A stretch of 64,000 bases of DNA from the NCBI GenBank assembly GCA_030374805.1, contig JARGSG010000023.1, positions 1 through 64,000 of the forward strand, written 5' to 3'. This DNA comes from Gracilaria gracilis. Its lineage: Eukaryota > Rhodophyta > Florideophyceae > Gracilariales > Gracilariaceae. Shown here piece after piece: positions 23,461-33,929 of the stretch (its first letter is position 1; each line of letters opens with the position of its first letter). Below the pieces are notes generated by a model that had not been told where the DNA came from, made no database searches, and worked only from the letters and a program-made list of their open reading frames with translations. Position numbers and translations under genes: made by a program.

Positions 23461-25915
23461 GCAAACCACTTCAAGAATACGCAATGGCTCTTTTCAACAA
23501 ATCTGAGATTCTTACGGGGCTGTCATCGTGTGATTGAGAGCTTTCTTCTGACATGCGAACGGGATTAATTGGACGTCTGTGGCCATAAATATTCCAGCCC
23601 CAATCTCAGTACCCCTTCAAACCCTTGTCTTCTGAAATACTCAGGAAGACCAAGAAAACGCACAATCTTTTTCTCAACCAAAACCAGCCGGTACCCCCAC
23701 CACCTCACGCTACATTTACTGCTCATATCCAAGACCTCCTTCATGGACAGCGCCATTATTGACATCGAGGAATTGATCGCCGAGGATCTTGAACGTATTG
23801 AAACCACATCGCTGCAATGTGGTCCTCCTAATGAAAATTATAATGATGGGGAAGGTTCGCCGATACCGCCACCACCGCAAGCGGAACAAAACGAACAATC
23901 GCATCCATCCCAGAAGGACCTTTCTAACGCCGAACATCATTTTGACGCTATGAAATCCCGTTGTCTGTGCCATCCTTCTTGCGTTGGTGACGAACTTAAA
24001 CCCATATCTCTCAGCTTCGCGGCACTTAACGAGAACGACCGACGCAACATCGTCCGAGGCATGCTGCTAGCACTTTCAGCTCCTAGTGGAGAGGAGAATG
24101 CTTTGATGAGATGGAGTACGGAGAGAGCCCAAAAACGGAAAGGTAAGCGTCGTAGGAGCACTACTGAGAGCAACGTGACAACACGCTATGCACTTCGTGG
24201 GGCTTATGTCTGTCAGTTCGGATTCTCCGCTGTTGTACAGCTCCATATTCGGACAATTCAAAGGTATGCTCAAGAGGTGAGTCAATGTAAGACGTTTGAA
24301 CTTCAGAGCTGTGAACGAGGAAATGGTCGCAAGGGACGACTTTCGTTGCAGACCGTTACTGCAGTGGCGTTTCTGCGTAGATTTGCGGACGTAAATGCCC
24401 TATCATGCCCGACGGGTCGTGGCTCCATGGAGGATTCTCCGATTCAGTGGCTGTCAAATGATGTAAGACGGGAAGATGTGTACAATCGCTATCGTCATTC
24501 ATGGGCAGAGATAGTTGCCGCAGCAGTAGAGCAGTCTAACTTACGTCTCCCAGAGTGTCCCCTTTCGAAGACAGGTTTTCTTCGAGTGTGGGCATCGCAC
24601 TACCCAACGCTGAAAATTCTAAAGGCAGGCAGCGATTTCTGTGACCAATGTACCACGCTTTTGAACACTGCGTCCGCCACTAGCAATCTTGATCTACGGG
24701 AAACACTGTTGTCAGCAAGGCGAAAGCATCGCACAGAAGCTCTACATGAGTTTTTGTTGTACAGGCAAATACTCTCCGCGGCAATGTCGGAACCCCAATC
24801 ACGACCAATTCATATGATCTTTGACTTTGCCGAGAAGGTACTCCTGCCCCATCTTCTTCGACAACCGGGCCAATTGCACTTTGTGACTGGGATTAAGTTC
24901 GATATGTTCGGCGTGTACAGCAGCACAAATCAGGTTTGTTACGTCTATGGTCTCCCGGAAGGGCATTGGCCTAACAACAAAACCTGTAATGAGGTCGCAT
25001 CCATGCTCCACTACGCCATTCAAGTACACCGTCTTCCTTCAACCCCATCTCAATTTAATCGCTCGATTGATCTGCATGCGGACAATTGCAGCGGGCAAAA
25101 TAAGAATCGCTACATGTTGTGGTACTTATTGTGGCGGGTTTGTATGGGGTTTGAGGATACTATTACGCTGCGGTTTTTGGTCGCAGGGCACACGAAGAAC
25201 CGGTGTGATGCTGCTTTTGGAATGGTAAAGCGCAGACTAAAGCAGTTCGATGTTTACTGCGCTCGAGACATGATGAAGATTATAAATGAAAGCGCAGCAA
25301 CGAACAAGGTTGTGTGCGCTACAAATGTGGACTGGAGAAACTGGAAGGAGCTACTGGCGCGGTTCTTTACTATTCCTAGTGCGTTTAAGCTTTCTGGGTT
25401 TCATGTGTTCCAGTTTTCGTCTGTGTACTCCGAAGGTGTCGAAACAAAACGTCTGTCAACGGATCAGAACTGGACAAAGTTTAAGCTTTTGAAGAGGGGT
25501 GTTACACAACCGCAAGTCATCGAGGAAAGCCAATTATTACTACAAGATAGTAGTCTTGTACTCCCAATAACCAGTCTTGACCTTGTCCCCTCAGCACAGG
25601 AAGGAAACCGAAAGGCGTATCTTGTAAAGAACGTTCTAGATAGGTATTATGAGAACGATCATGAGCGCAGATTGAACTACTTTGGAAGTGGCGCAGACTG
25701 GAATAATTCGTAAAGAATCATTGAAAGAGTGCTATTTAGTGTTTTATCTCTATCTTGCTCCACATTGGAGCAATTTCCATTCTGTTTAGTGCGTTAGGAA
25801 GCTGAAAGAAAGTAGTACAACTTTCGTTTTCTCACTCCGGAGACGTTTTTCCAACCAAAATGGCTATATCTCCGTTGCGCCAAAAAAGCCATTGCGTATT
25901 CTTGAAATGGTTTGT
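23461..25915. repeat. inverted repeat pair around the DUF7869 gene
   Basis: The arms are 23461-23489 and 25887-25915, about 29 bp with two or three mismatches, bracketing the single gene of the insert. They are subterminal: several hundred bases separate each arm from the gag junctions. Confidence 0.6.
23743..25713 (+). CDS. DUF7869-like DDE transposase candidate, intact, 656 aa
   Basis: Seen: ATG at 23743 (MDSAIIDIEELIAEDL), an acidic/Pro-rich N-terminus, a Cys cluster (SRCLCHPSC), a helical DNA-binding-like region, then a core with CPLSKTGFLRVW, CDQCTTLL, HMIFDFAEKVLLP, GKxFDMFGVY-like IKFDMFGVYSS, HADNCSGQNKNRYMLW and GHTKNRCDAAFGMVKRRL. The acidic residues of IFDFAE, HADN and NRCDAAFG are the likely metal ligands of an RNase H-fold nuclease. 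Proteins with this DUF7869 region occur in many eukaryotic genomes as repeated families; that they are transposases is widely suspected from the fold, not proven here. This is one of the few unbroken long frames of the window, suggesting a fairly recent insertion. Frame is open upstream to 23569 but the 23743 Met fits the acidic start better. Confidence 0.7.
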   Translation: MDSAIIDIEELIAEDLERIETTSLQCGPPNENYNDGEGSPIPPPPQAEQNEQSHPSQKDLSNAEHHFDAMKSRCLCHPSCVGDELKPISLSFAALNENDRRNIVRGMLLALSAPSGEENALMRWSTERAQKRKGKRRRSTTESNVTTRYALRGAYVCQFGFSAVVQLHIRTIQRYAQEVSQCKTFELQSCERGNGRKGRLSLQTVTAVAFLRRFADVNALSCPTGRGSMEDSPIQWLSNDVRREDVYNRYRHSWAEIVAAAVEQSNLRLPECPLSKTGFLRVWASHYPTLKILKAGSDFCDQCTTLLNTASATSNLDLRETLLSARRKHRTEALHEFLLYRQILSAAMSEPQSRPIHMIFDFAEKVLLPHLLRQPGQLHFVTGIKFDMFGVYSSTNQVCYVYGLPEGHWPNNKTCNEVASMLHYAIQVHRLPSTPSQFNRSIDLHADNCSGQNKNRYMLWYLLWRVCMGFEDTITLRFLVAGHTKNRCDAAFGMVKRRLKQFDVYCARDMMKIINESAATNKVVCATNVDWRNWKELLARFFTIPSAFKLSGFHVFQFSSVYSEGVETKRLSTDQNWTKFKLLKRGVTQPQVIEESQLLLQDSSLVLPITSLDLVPSAQEGNRKAYLVKNVLDRYYENDHERRLNYFGSGADWNNS

Positions 25916-26330
25916 TACACATTTTCGAAGGGCTATAAAAAGCAATGCAGAGAGGCTATATCAATTGATTTTAGATCTTTAGTTAGTTCAACGTGAGTGC
26001 ATTGAAGAAGCCTGTCTTTCAACAAATGAAACTGCGGTGGCGCTCAATGAGCGTCAAGTTAACAACTGAACAACGAACATTTTACAAATGTTCCCGTGGA
26101 CAGTTTCGTGTTCACTTTCAATTTTCTTTCAAAGATTACACCTAAAAAATTACATATATTTCAAACTTCACCCCGTTTTTCTGGTTTTCGTGTCTCCTAA
26201 AATTTGGCAGGAGTGCCTATTTTTCCTACATATAACACAAAGCGCATGTTTTATGGAACCTACCCTCTAAATACCAGAACAACGCGTTTTCCCGCTTTTC
26301 CCGGAGGATGCATTGTTTTGATCCATGGCT

Positions 26331-26690
26331 TTAATAAAATCGATAAAAAAAAGAATTTACAGCTCCAGCTGGGTTTTCAGAACATCGTTTGAACCTCACA
26401 GATGCTACGGAAGATTCAATTCTTTCAGCCAATTCTCGCGGAGCAGCTCCTATTGCACTGTCAAACCACAATTTAACCATTTCCGGCGTGGCTTGTTCTA
26501 CAGTTTTAGCACTTTCAATTTCTACCATGTTGCAGAGGGTGTGGAGAGTCTTGCTATCGATGCAGTCTCGTTTGTTTGTGATAGCCATTTGGTCGTCGGA
26601 ACTCCGATTTCGATTTACGTCATTGCATTTCTCACGATACGCGTCGTACTCAGTTTCGAATGCGAATAAGTCCGAGTTGCGTGACATCAT
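26331..26690 (-). pseudogene. gypsy gag N-terminus, cut by insertion
   Basis: Starts MMSRNSDLFAFETEYDAY and is homologous, base for base over several hundred bases, with the fragment at 33135-33478. True gag text ends after RCSENPAG; the last residues before the stop come from the inserted element. The leader between this ATG and the LTR (26691-26798) carries the junction word AATCGCTTTG where a primer site should be. Confidence 0.65.
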
Positions 26691-26798
26691 TTAGTTCCGG
26701 TGCCTTTATGAAGGCGATTATTCTATAGTTGGAAGCCATCTACACTTGCGTGCAGGTCCCCCTCACGTCGAAACTATTGCCCTTTGAGCAAAGCGATT

Positions 26799-27158
26799 TG
26801 TTGACGAGTACCGAGTAAGGTGGTACGACTACCAACTGTGTGTGGACGTAGGAAAGAATCGGAACTTGCAAAGTAATGGGCACCACTCAGAGCAGACCAC
26901 TTCGATGTCTTCTTCTTTCTGAGTTTACCTTCGGCATTCGCCGAAAGCTTTATTTATATCAATGCCCAAGAACAAGCTCACGTGAGCGAGCTGCTCTTAA
27001 AGGATCAAAGTGCAAATGCGTCCTTGTTGCTGCACAGACGAAAATGCAGTACTAGAATTTCTTACGCATATTTCGTGTGATATAAATTATTCAATGAACC
27101 ATCATCGTGTTGACAAGTTCAGGAGCTCTGGCAGGTCTGGGCCAATAGCGATTCAAAA
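26799..27158 (-). repeat. gypsy LTR copy 2 (5' LTR), 360 bp
   Basis: Plus-strand text runs from TGTTGACGAGTACC to GATTCAAAA; the final CA is changed to AA. It keeps the TATAAATAAAG box and following hairpin on the minus strand. It is directly followed on the minus strand by the gag leader. Confidence 0.75.
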
Positions 27159-28499
27159 GGAGAATAATCAAAGTTCTGAAAAGCTGCTTACCATAGCAAA
27201 AATTACTGGAGCCTCCGGAAAAAGGCAATGGTATGTTTTCATTTTTTTGTTTTACTTGATTAAAACAAATTTTAAGTCCTCAAAATTTTTTACGCAGGTT
27301 TGTTATTAGTTCTGATTTTTCGCACAGTTTGAATGTGCTGGTAGTTAATACTAAAGTGTAGTATTACACTACTGCTCTGCTGAGAACTAATTTGGATTAA
27401 ACTAAGGTTTGTATCCAAATTATGTGCTCGGAGTTTTGGTTCTTTTCCTTTCATTTCAATTGGCTGGCATGTTAATGATCTAATGTAGGGCTTTTTTCCA
27501 GAAAGAAAGAAAAATGTGCCGTTTTATATGACAAAATTCTTGAAATCTTTTATTGCACTACAATTCTTTTTCAAAAGAAAATAAGGTCTCATAAATAAAA
27601 GCGGTACATATAACGTTTGTAACAAGTTGTTGTTTATTATTTCCTGAAATTAGTTTGCTGCAGTTGTAAAATAATTTTTTCTTCGAGAAAATTGCTATGT
27701 TAGCTTTAATGGAGCTCGGTTTGTTTCTTAGTAAAAGCTTTGCTATTATTTTGTGCCAAGAAGTTAAATCGCAAGGCAAACAAGCATATAAAATATGCTC
27801 AATTTTAAATGCGTACTGATGTAGACTCGAAACAGCATTATGCTTTCCTCGAACCGCTACATTTAGTAATAGTTGTTTTGGAACTATAAAATGTTAAAAT
27901 AGTGCAAATGGGTGTCGATAATTTAATATTTTCTGCAATTAATAATACTATGAGTAGTGGAACCTGCGCATGATTTTGGCAATAATTGAATCTTTGTTGG
28001 GAAGTGGTAAAATATTTTTTGATCAATTGGAGACTGTTTTTGGCTTAAGTAAAGTTAAGACACGGTAATCTAACTGTTTCTTTCTGGGAGCTGCGGTAAA
28101 TTCTACATTTGGCAAAATTTGAGCTAAAGAAGAAGTGGTACTATTCGTGTTACATTATTTAGTACAGTATATTACTTTGCTCCGTTTACAATCAGTAATG
28201 TGACTTCACGCAGTGCGACGGCCTACCAATTACTCGATTAAAAACTGCAATCAACGTTACACTGACCAACTTACTGCGCTGGAAGTTTATGCGAATCTGC
28301 ACTTTAGTGAAGCATTGTTCATTCAACCTCATTGCAAACTACTAGATAGCGCTAAGTAGCGCTACTTGGCGGTGATATCGAAAATTGGAACGCTGGTAGA
28401 ATATCTCAGAGTAGAACTATGGGAAAAATTCTGGCATACTTCGATGCAAACGCTCAAGGCACATCAAAGTATGCTTTTAAGGTAGATTACCAGTGCTGG
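27159..28499. other. AT-rich stretch without supported genes
   Basis: Strongly AT-rich, with stop codons in all frames and no domain-like frame longer than about 100 codons. No terminal repeats, tRNA or structured RNA was seen. It may be old intergenic or transposon-derived sequence. Confidence 0.4.
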
Positions 28500-29622
28500 T
28501 CAACAGAAAAACATGCGTACTAAGGAGCGCCAAATAGCGATATTGGCGCTATATAGCGCCTCTAAGTACGCATGTAGATTTCGTGTTTGGGATGTAGTTC
28601 GTATTTTTTTGACGTACTTCGATGTGCCATCTACAGAGCTATGGAAGCACGTCATTATGTTTGGGTCGTTAAAAAAGATTGTAAATTTAGTAGAGTTCTG
28701 ATATTTGACAATGCGGTAAGTGTGAAACTTGCAACAAATAGCGCTAAATGTCGAAGATGGCGATGATGTTGTCAGGGTATTACCAGATTTGCACTGCCTG
28801 CATTGCCTGCTTACTGTAGGGCAAAGCCGGGAACGGAAAGAAAGAACACAAACCGCGCCAGCGGCTACGCACACAAGGTGGTCAGCCTTGCTTCCTACTG
28901 GGACAGAGCAGTGGCAGAACCCCCCGATGAAGCCGACACGTGCCGGGCGTAACTCCGGGCGGCCTCTTCCTGAACTACCGACGGAGGTTGAGGGTGGCAA
29001 TTGGGGTGCCAAAAGCATGGAATCCGCTGGGTGTGGCGTATCTCGTAGCAAAAAGAGCGAGATAGAAGGTAGCAAAACGGGCTGCATTGCAGAGCACAGA
29101 CTCGTGAGAGCAGGGATTAATCTCAAGACAAAAAGGGCAAACCTGTACAACAGGGCGAAGTGTAACGAAGCCATAAGACGGAAAAACGGAAAGAGTGTAC
29201 GAAAGAATGATAAATAAAAGGCCGTAACGACGGATCGGTGCTTCTCAGTGACGGAGGTGGATACCTTGTCCGGATAGGCGGCGGTGTTTCACAGGATTGG
29301 AGTGGAAGACCGTGCGCAGGCGGAACTCAAGCTAGAGCCAAGGCCTCCTTGAGTTTTACTGCCCGTACAGTGGCAGCAAGTGTTGCCACTTATATACGGC
29401 TGACAAATATCAGTAAAATATCTAAGTACCCGGCACGCCGGCCAACACTACCCACGTGTACCTCCGTGGCACTCTTCCAACGGCGCATTCCGTAATCGGG
29501 CACGGGCACACACGTGTCACGCTAATCCTACCCTTCATAGGCCGATCCCTAATCCGGGCCAAATAGGCAAATAGACTTCATAATAGTAGGACGTTCAGGC
29601 GAAAATTACAACGGATATATGA
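28500..29622. other. intergenic; unassigned long frames on both strands
   Basis: A minus-strand frame of 224 codons (29174-28500) and a plus-strand frame of 162 codons (28729-29217) overlap; both look low-complexity or transmembrane-like by chance and neither has a recognisable domain. The stretch becomes GC-rich after about 28860. The word CAGCAAGTGTT occurs at about 29376 and 31769, perhaps marking both sides of the next element. Confidence 0.3.
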
Positions 29623-31465
29623 GTGGCATCCCCCTCAGTCCCTGCCAAGGGCAATTGCTCTACATCTCCCCCTTATCAGGCTGAAACTTCCGACTCGTTC
29701 GGCTTATCGCTTCCCATCATGGGCCTATATTATCCGGACTCCAGCGATGAGCCTGCCGACAACTCGGACTCCAACAACTTGGCACTCGTACCATACTTGA
29801 CACATTCGACCATCATCGACACAGCGATGCCTACCAACAACAGCAACACCTCCGGTAACCCCGGCGCTCCGTCGGGTGGGACTGCGCGAATGGCAGCTGC
29901 CGGACCGCGGTTCCTGTCGGTGCCCTTGCCCCAATCGTCGGGGGCTTCCGCTTCTGCCGCGGTGTCCGCTGCGACGGCAGCGACTCCTGATCCAGCTCCC
30001 GTGTGGGATTGGTTTCATGCTAGCGTGGCGAAAAATACGGGAGGATGGCCAAGTCTTGGTAGTCTCCGCGTACGCGACCCTCACCGCCATAGCGGTCTGT
30101 TTGTACAAGCCCCGTGGTTCAATGCCGAACCCGTTCGGAATGAAGCTTTGATCAACTCCTATGCCTTTGACGGTTATCTCTCCGGAGCGCTTCCCGTTAG
30201 CGTCCTCCGCTCATGGGACTGGCTCGCCCGTATCACGGTCCATCCAGATGGTCTCTGATATACGAGAAGCGAGAGCCAGGCGTTCGCTCGCCCGGAGATT
30301 GCCCGCATTGGGTATGCGCGACATCTCCGGGCTCCGAACGAGCATCCCGTTCCGTACCCTTACGGGTTCGACGTGGCCTACTACCGTACGTTCGGCGAGG
30401 TTGAGTACGGAGATCGACTGGCTGTTGCCTTCGACGAGAGTAACCGCTTTGCAGATGTCGTCCAGCCGCACCAGGATCTCATCCTGCGGGCTCGTCCGAT
30501 TCTTCGGGCTGAGTTCCGGTACCTACGCAAGTCGTCGCGGCGCGAGTCCTTGGAAGGCCTCCGTCACGAGAGGAAGTGGCGATCCCGCTTCGGGATTTTG
30601 GCGCCGTAACATTGCTCGGAGGTTGAGCGAATCGCAGCGCGTTCCCGTCAAGGGCGATAGGTTCCACTGCCATCGTTCTGGCCGGCGATCGACGTCCCTC
30701 GAGGGTGCCATGTAGAACTCTTCCATGCCTGACATACGTCGGGTCGTACTACATGAAGAATTCGGCGCGCGGCCTTTGGAGCATCCTTGCCACCGATTGG
30801 ACTGTCCGTATCGCGGCGTCTCTCCTCTGGGAGGCGTATGATCATTACCGGCTTTGGTTTGTGCCGGAGATGATTCGCCGGTCCATTCGGAATTTAGACC
30901 TCATCCATTTGCTCGGATCCGTTCGCAACGCGTGGGAAGTGGTGTCCTTTGTGGAGGTCATCGACGGTGTCGAGTGGGACTCCGTGCCTGCCAGTCAGGT
31001 CTCCGAGGGTATCCGTCGGGTTACAGTCCGGTCTCCCGGACGCGACGTCAGCGCTGGCGACTTTCTATACTTTGACCCATGGGAATGGGAGATAGTCACA
31101 GCCGCCGAGGTGCGGGATCGGCGTCAGATCGATCGGAAGATCCCAGAGGGCCATCCTCGCGGGTTGTCTTCGTCAAGGGCGAGGAGGAAGAGAGCATTGA
31201 TGAGGTAGGGAGTCCTATGAATCAGAGAGCGGACCAGCACATCGACGTGATCGACGTAACCGGAGATGACGGTGGATCCGCTGACGCGGTAGTGCAGGAT
31301 ACGCCCAACGCAGTTGGCGCGTGGCAGACCTCCGCTTCTGCGGGCGGGGCCGGTTCGAGTACCCACCCCCAGGCGATCGTCATCCGCAATTTCCTTCGCG
31401 GCATGGGTGTGCCCGTGTTTGACACGGTCACCGACTTGGCGCACTTGCGAGGCCTTGCGGCTTAG
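29623..31465 (+). pseudogene. unknown GC-rich gene, broken by a stop and frame slips
   Basis: Not recognised. Three joined frames read as one protein of about 600 residues: a Ser/Thr/Ala-rich N-terminus with many Asn (29623 on, MASPSVPAKGN), a middle part with VWDWFHASVAKN, PWFNAEPVRNEALI, PYPYGFDVAYYRTFGEVEYGD and FADVVQPHQDLI, then a part with YYMKNSARGLW and LLWEAYDHYRLWF, and an acidic/Gly-rich end with IDVIDVTGDDGG ending AHLRGLAA. A lone TGA at 30256-30258 lies in an open frame; slips occur near 30610-30700 and 31080-31140. The length, low-complexity N-terminus and lack of other genes would suit a gag-like or capsid-like ORF of an uncharacterised element, but this is speculation; no partner polymerase lies beside it. 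Confidence 0.4.
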
Positions 31466-32850
31466 TGGTTCGTTCAAGATCGTGGGTGCGGTTTCGGACC
31501 GTCCGGCGTGTGATCGAACTCCATAGATACCAATATATCTTGGACCTATTATTATAAATGTTTCCGGTTGCTACTGGCTTTTAGCAAATTCTCTTCATCC
31601 CTCCCTCTCCTCAGGGGGCACCACCCCGCGAGGGGCGGCTGCTCCTTATCTAAGAGAGGTATTACGCTTGAAGCGGGAAAATCCAGTTCTTCGACTTCCT
31701 CTTCTTAGGCTTCTTCTTCGTCTTCTTCTTCCGTTCCACTGTATATTGGCTTGTACGCCGAAGCAGCAAGTGTTCCACGTGAGCGGCGTAGGTATTGTGG
31801 GCGCTAACCCACTTGGGCTTTGTTGAGCGTGTCGGTTGTGGGCGTGCCGGTCATCCGGTGGTATTGTAGTACCTTCGAGCGAGGCAGGTGCTCGATAGGT
31901 TCGTGTGTGTTCTCCGAAGGGGGTATCCGTACCAACGGACTTGGTTTACCTGCTCTCCAGTAGAGTCTTGGCAGTGCTTTACTATACGGTCCACTACGAA
32001 ACCCGCGTTCGTAGACACTTCCGCTCTGGCGGCTTGACCAGTGAGTTCCCATCCCTGGCGGTCGAACGGTCCTCAGTTGAGGGCCGGATTGCTCTTCCAC
32101 TGTCGTACCTTATGCCAGCGATTACCCTCGACTTCCGTTTAAGCGGCAATGCATCTTGTACACCAGGTGTCGGTCGTGCTCCCCAGGGAGCTCCTTGGAG
32201 CGTTACACTCTCCGGTGCGGGGTCTGAAGCCACTTGCTTGTGGAGCTGCTGCGGGGGCCCGTCTGGACGGACTGCGAGCTTCCGGTGTTCTGGCGAGATC
32301 GTCGCGATCCACGGAGAACAAACCTCCGTGCAGGGGCTTTCGAACGGTGCTCCGTCACGTGCATTGACGACGGTTCGCCGCCCAAGGCGGTCCGTGTGGC
32401 TCCAGCAGTCGTGTTGCCGTGGTGAGCCGTCGCAATTACGGAACTACCGTTTTTTGACGGCTCGTCACTTTCCGTGGCACCCTCCGTGGCAAGCCTGAGC
32501 CCACAGCGTGCACTGTCATTTGCATTGTCATCCTTCAAGGGAGGCGGTTCACCCACTGTGTGCGCACGGCGCGACACGCGCCGTGCGCGCGTCCAACTTA
32601 CTTTGCTTCTCTCCACCTAGAGTGGTGTCCACCCATAATGATATGGCCGTGTGCTCTGCCGTTCCGGCGCCGTCATCGACTAAGTCGATTGCCCCTCCGA
32701 AACTTGGGTCTGCCGTCACCGCCCGGTCTCTCACAACCAATGTCTTTTCCGAGTGATCGGTCTTCTCTGCTGACGGGGTAACATTCGTCTTGTCTCCATT
32801 CCGCAGTGGCGGTGCGTCTCCGTGTGTGTTTCCGGACGTAGGGCTTCCCC
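31466..32850. other. GC-rich tail after the unknown gene, no supported gene
   Basis: It holds a TTC-rich (pyrimidine) simple repeat at about 31697-31736, many short overlapping frames on both strands and no recognisable domain. It may be the 3' part of the same unknown element as 29623-31465. An inverted word, CACACGGCGCGTG-like, lies near 32565-32590. Confidence 0.3.
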
Positions 32851-33134
32851 TACAAACCTCGAATATGGCCCAAATATGGCCGAAATATGGCCGAAATGTG
32901 GCCGTTTAACTCGAAATGTTGTGAGAACGTTTAAAAAGCGGAGATAAACAAGTTTCATTTTTCTTCATATGGCCGAGATGTGGCCCAAATGTGGCCTAAA
33001 TATGGCCGAAGTGTACATTGTCAGTTCGCGAAAGTACTTATTTTCCGTAGTTATTCGTTCTCTGAAAATTTTGAGCTAAACGGCCACATTTCGGCCATAT
33101 CTCGGCCATATTTAGGCCATATTCGAGGCTTATA
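32851..33134. mobile_element. 284-bp MITE with about 65-bp terminal inverted repeats and TA ends
   Basis: The left end TACAAACCTCGAATATGG is matched inverted at the right end (reverse complement TATAAGCCTCGAATATGG), and the similarity continues for about 65 bp through repeated ATATGGCC words. A third block of the same words lies in the middle (about 32968-33015). No coding capacity. TA at both ends fits a Tc1/mariner-type target duplication. It sits immediately left of the gypsy gag fragment. Confidence 0.7.
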
Positions 33135-33478
33135 GGTCCAGCTGGGTTTTCAGAACATCGTTTGAACCTCACTGATGATACGACAGATTCAATTCCTTCA
33201 GCATTTCTCGCGGAGCAGCTTCTAGTGCACTTTCAAACCACAATTTAACCCTTTCCAGCGTGGCTTCTTCCACAGTGTTAGCACTTTTAATTTCTCCCAT
33301 GATGCATAGGGCGTGGAGAGTCTTGCTATCGATGCAGTCTCGTATGTTTGCGATAGCCATTGGGTCGTCGGAACTCCGATTTCGATTTACGTCATTGCAT
33401 TTCTCACGATCCGCGACGTACTCAGTTTCGAATCGAATGAGTCCAGGTTGCGTGACATCATTTAGTTCTCATGCCTTT
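33135..33478 (-). pseudogene. gypsy gag N-terminal fragment, second copy
   Basis: Homologous to 26355-26690, with several differences and at least one frame slip; readable parts include DCIDSKTLHALCIMGEIKSANTVEE-like text in pieces. It ends at the same gag position (after the codons for PAG) as the other copy, where it meets the 284-bp MITE. It is joined to an LTR (33569-33929) through the same leader. Confidence 0.65.
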
Positions 33479-33568
33479 ATAAAGGCGATTATTCCATATT
33501 TGGAAGCCATCTACACTTGCGTGCAGGTCCCTTTCACGTCTAAACATTGCCCTTTGAGCAAAGCGCTT

Positions 33569-33929
33569 TGTTAACGAGTACCGAGTAAGGCGATACGACT
33601 ACCAACTGTGTGTGGACGTAGGAAGGAATCGGAACTTAGAAAGTAGTGGGCACCACCCAGAGCAGACCACTTTGATGTCCTCTTCTTTCTGAGTTTACCT
33701 TCGGCGTTCGCCGAAGGCTTTATTTATATCAATGCCCAAGAACAAGCTCACGAGAGCGAGCTGCTCTTAAAATATCAAAGTGCAAGTGCGTCCTTGTTGC
33801 TACATAGACGCAAATGCAGTGCTAGAATATCTTACGCATATTTCATGTGATATAAATTATTCAATGAACCGTCATCGTGTTGATAAGTTCAGGAGCTCTG
33901 GCAGGGTCTTGGCCAACAGCGATTCAACA
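33569..33929 (-). repeat. gypsy LTR copy 3, 361 bp
   Basis: Runs on the plus strand from TGTTAACGAGTACC to GATTCAACA and carries the same TATA box and hairpin as the other two copies. On the minus strand the LTR end is followed by AAGCGCTTTG at the primer-site position. Confidence 0.75.

Larger units (their letters stand above)
23064..26350 (+). mobile_element. DUF7869-type DNA element inserted in gypsy gag
   Basis: A 3.29-kb insert carrying one transposase-like ORF. Inside the flanks lie inverted copies of a 29-bp word, 23461-23489 and 25887-25915 (starting CAAACCA and containing TTCAAGAATACGCAATGG), and weaker inverted similarity continues outward (for example CGGGAACAT in both arms), suggesting long, worn terminal repeats. 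AGCT is present at both junctions with gag. Exact ends are not fixed. Confidence 0.55.
18718..27158 (-). mobile_element. Ty3/gypsy-type retrotransposon split by another element
   Basis: Read on the minus strand: LTR 27158-26799, leader and gag start 26690-26331, interruption by a DUF7869 element 26350-23064, remainder of gag and pol 23063 to about 19260, LTR 19077-18718. Both LTRs are 360 bp, start TGTTGAA-like and end with the inverse, and occur a third time at 33569-33929. The gag text breaks after ENPAG at the left junction and resumes as LKNAVFPLFPG at the right junction, consistent with one gag interrupted. The linkage of the two halves is inference from order, strand and the shared LTR. 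Confidence 0.6.

Noticed and set aside
28500..29174. 224-codon minus-strand ORF
   Set aside because: Overlaps another long frame, has no domain, and spans a sharp change in base composition.
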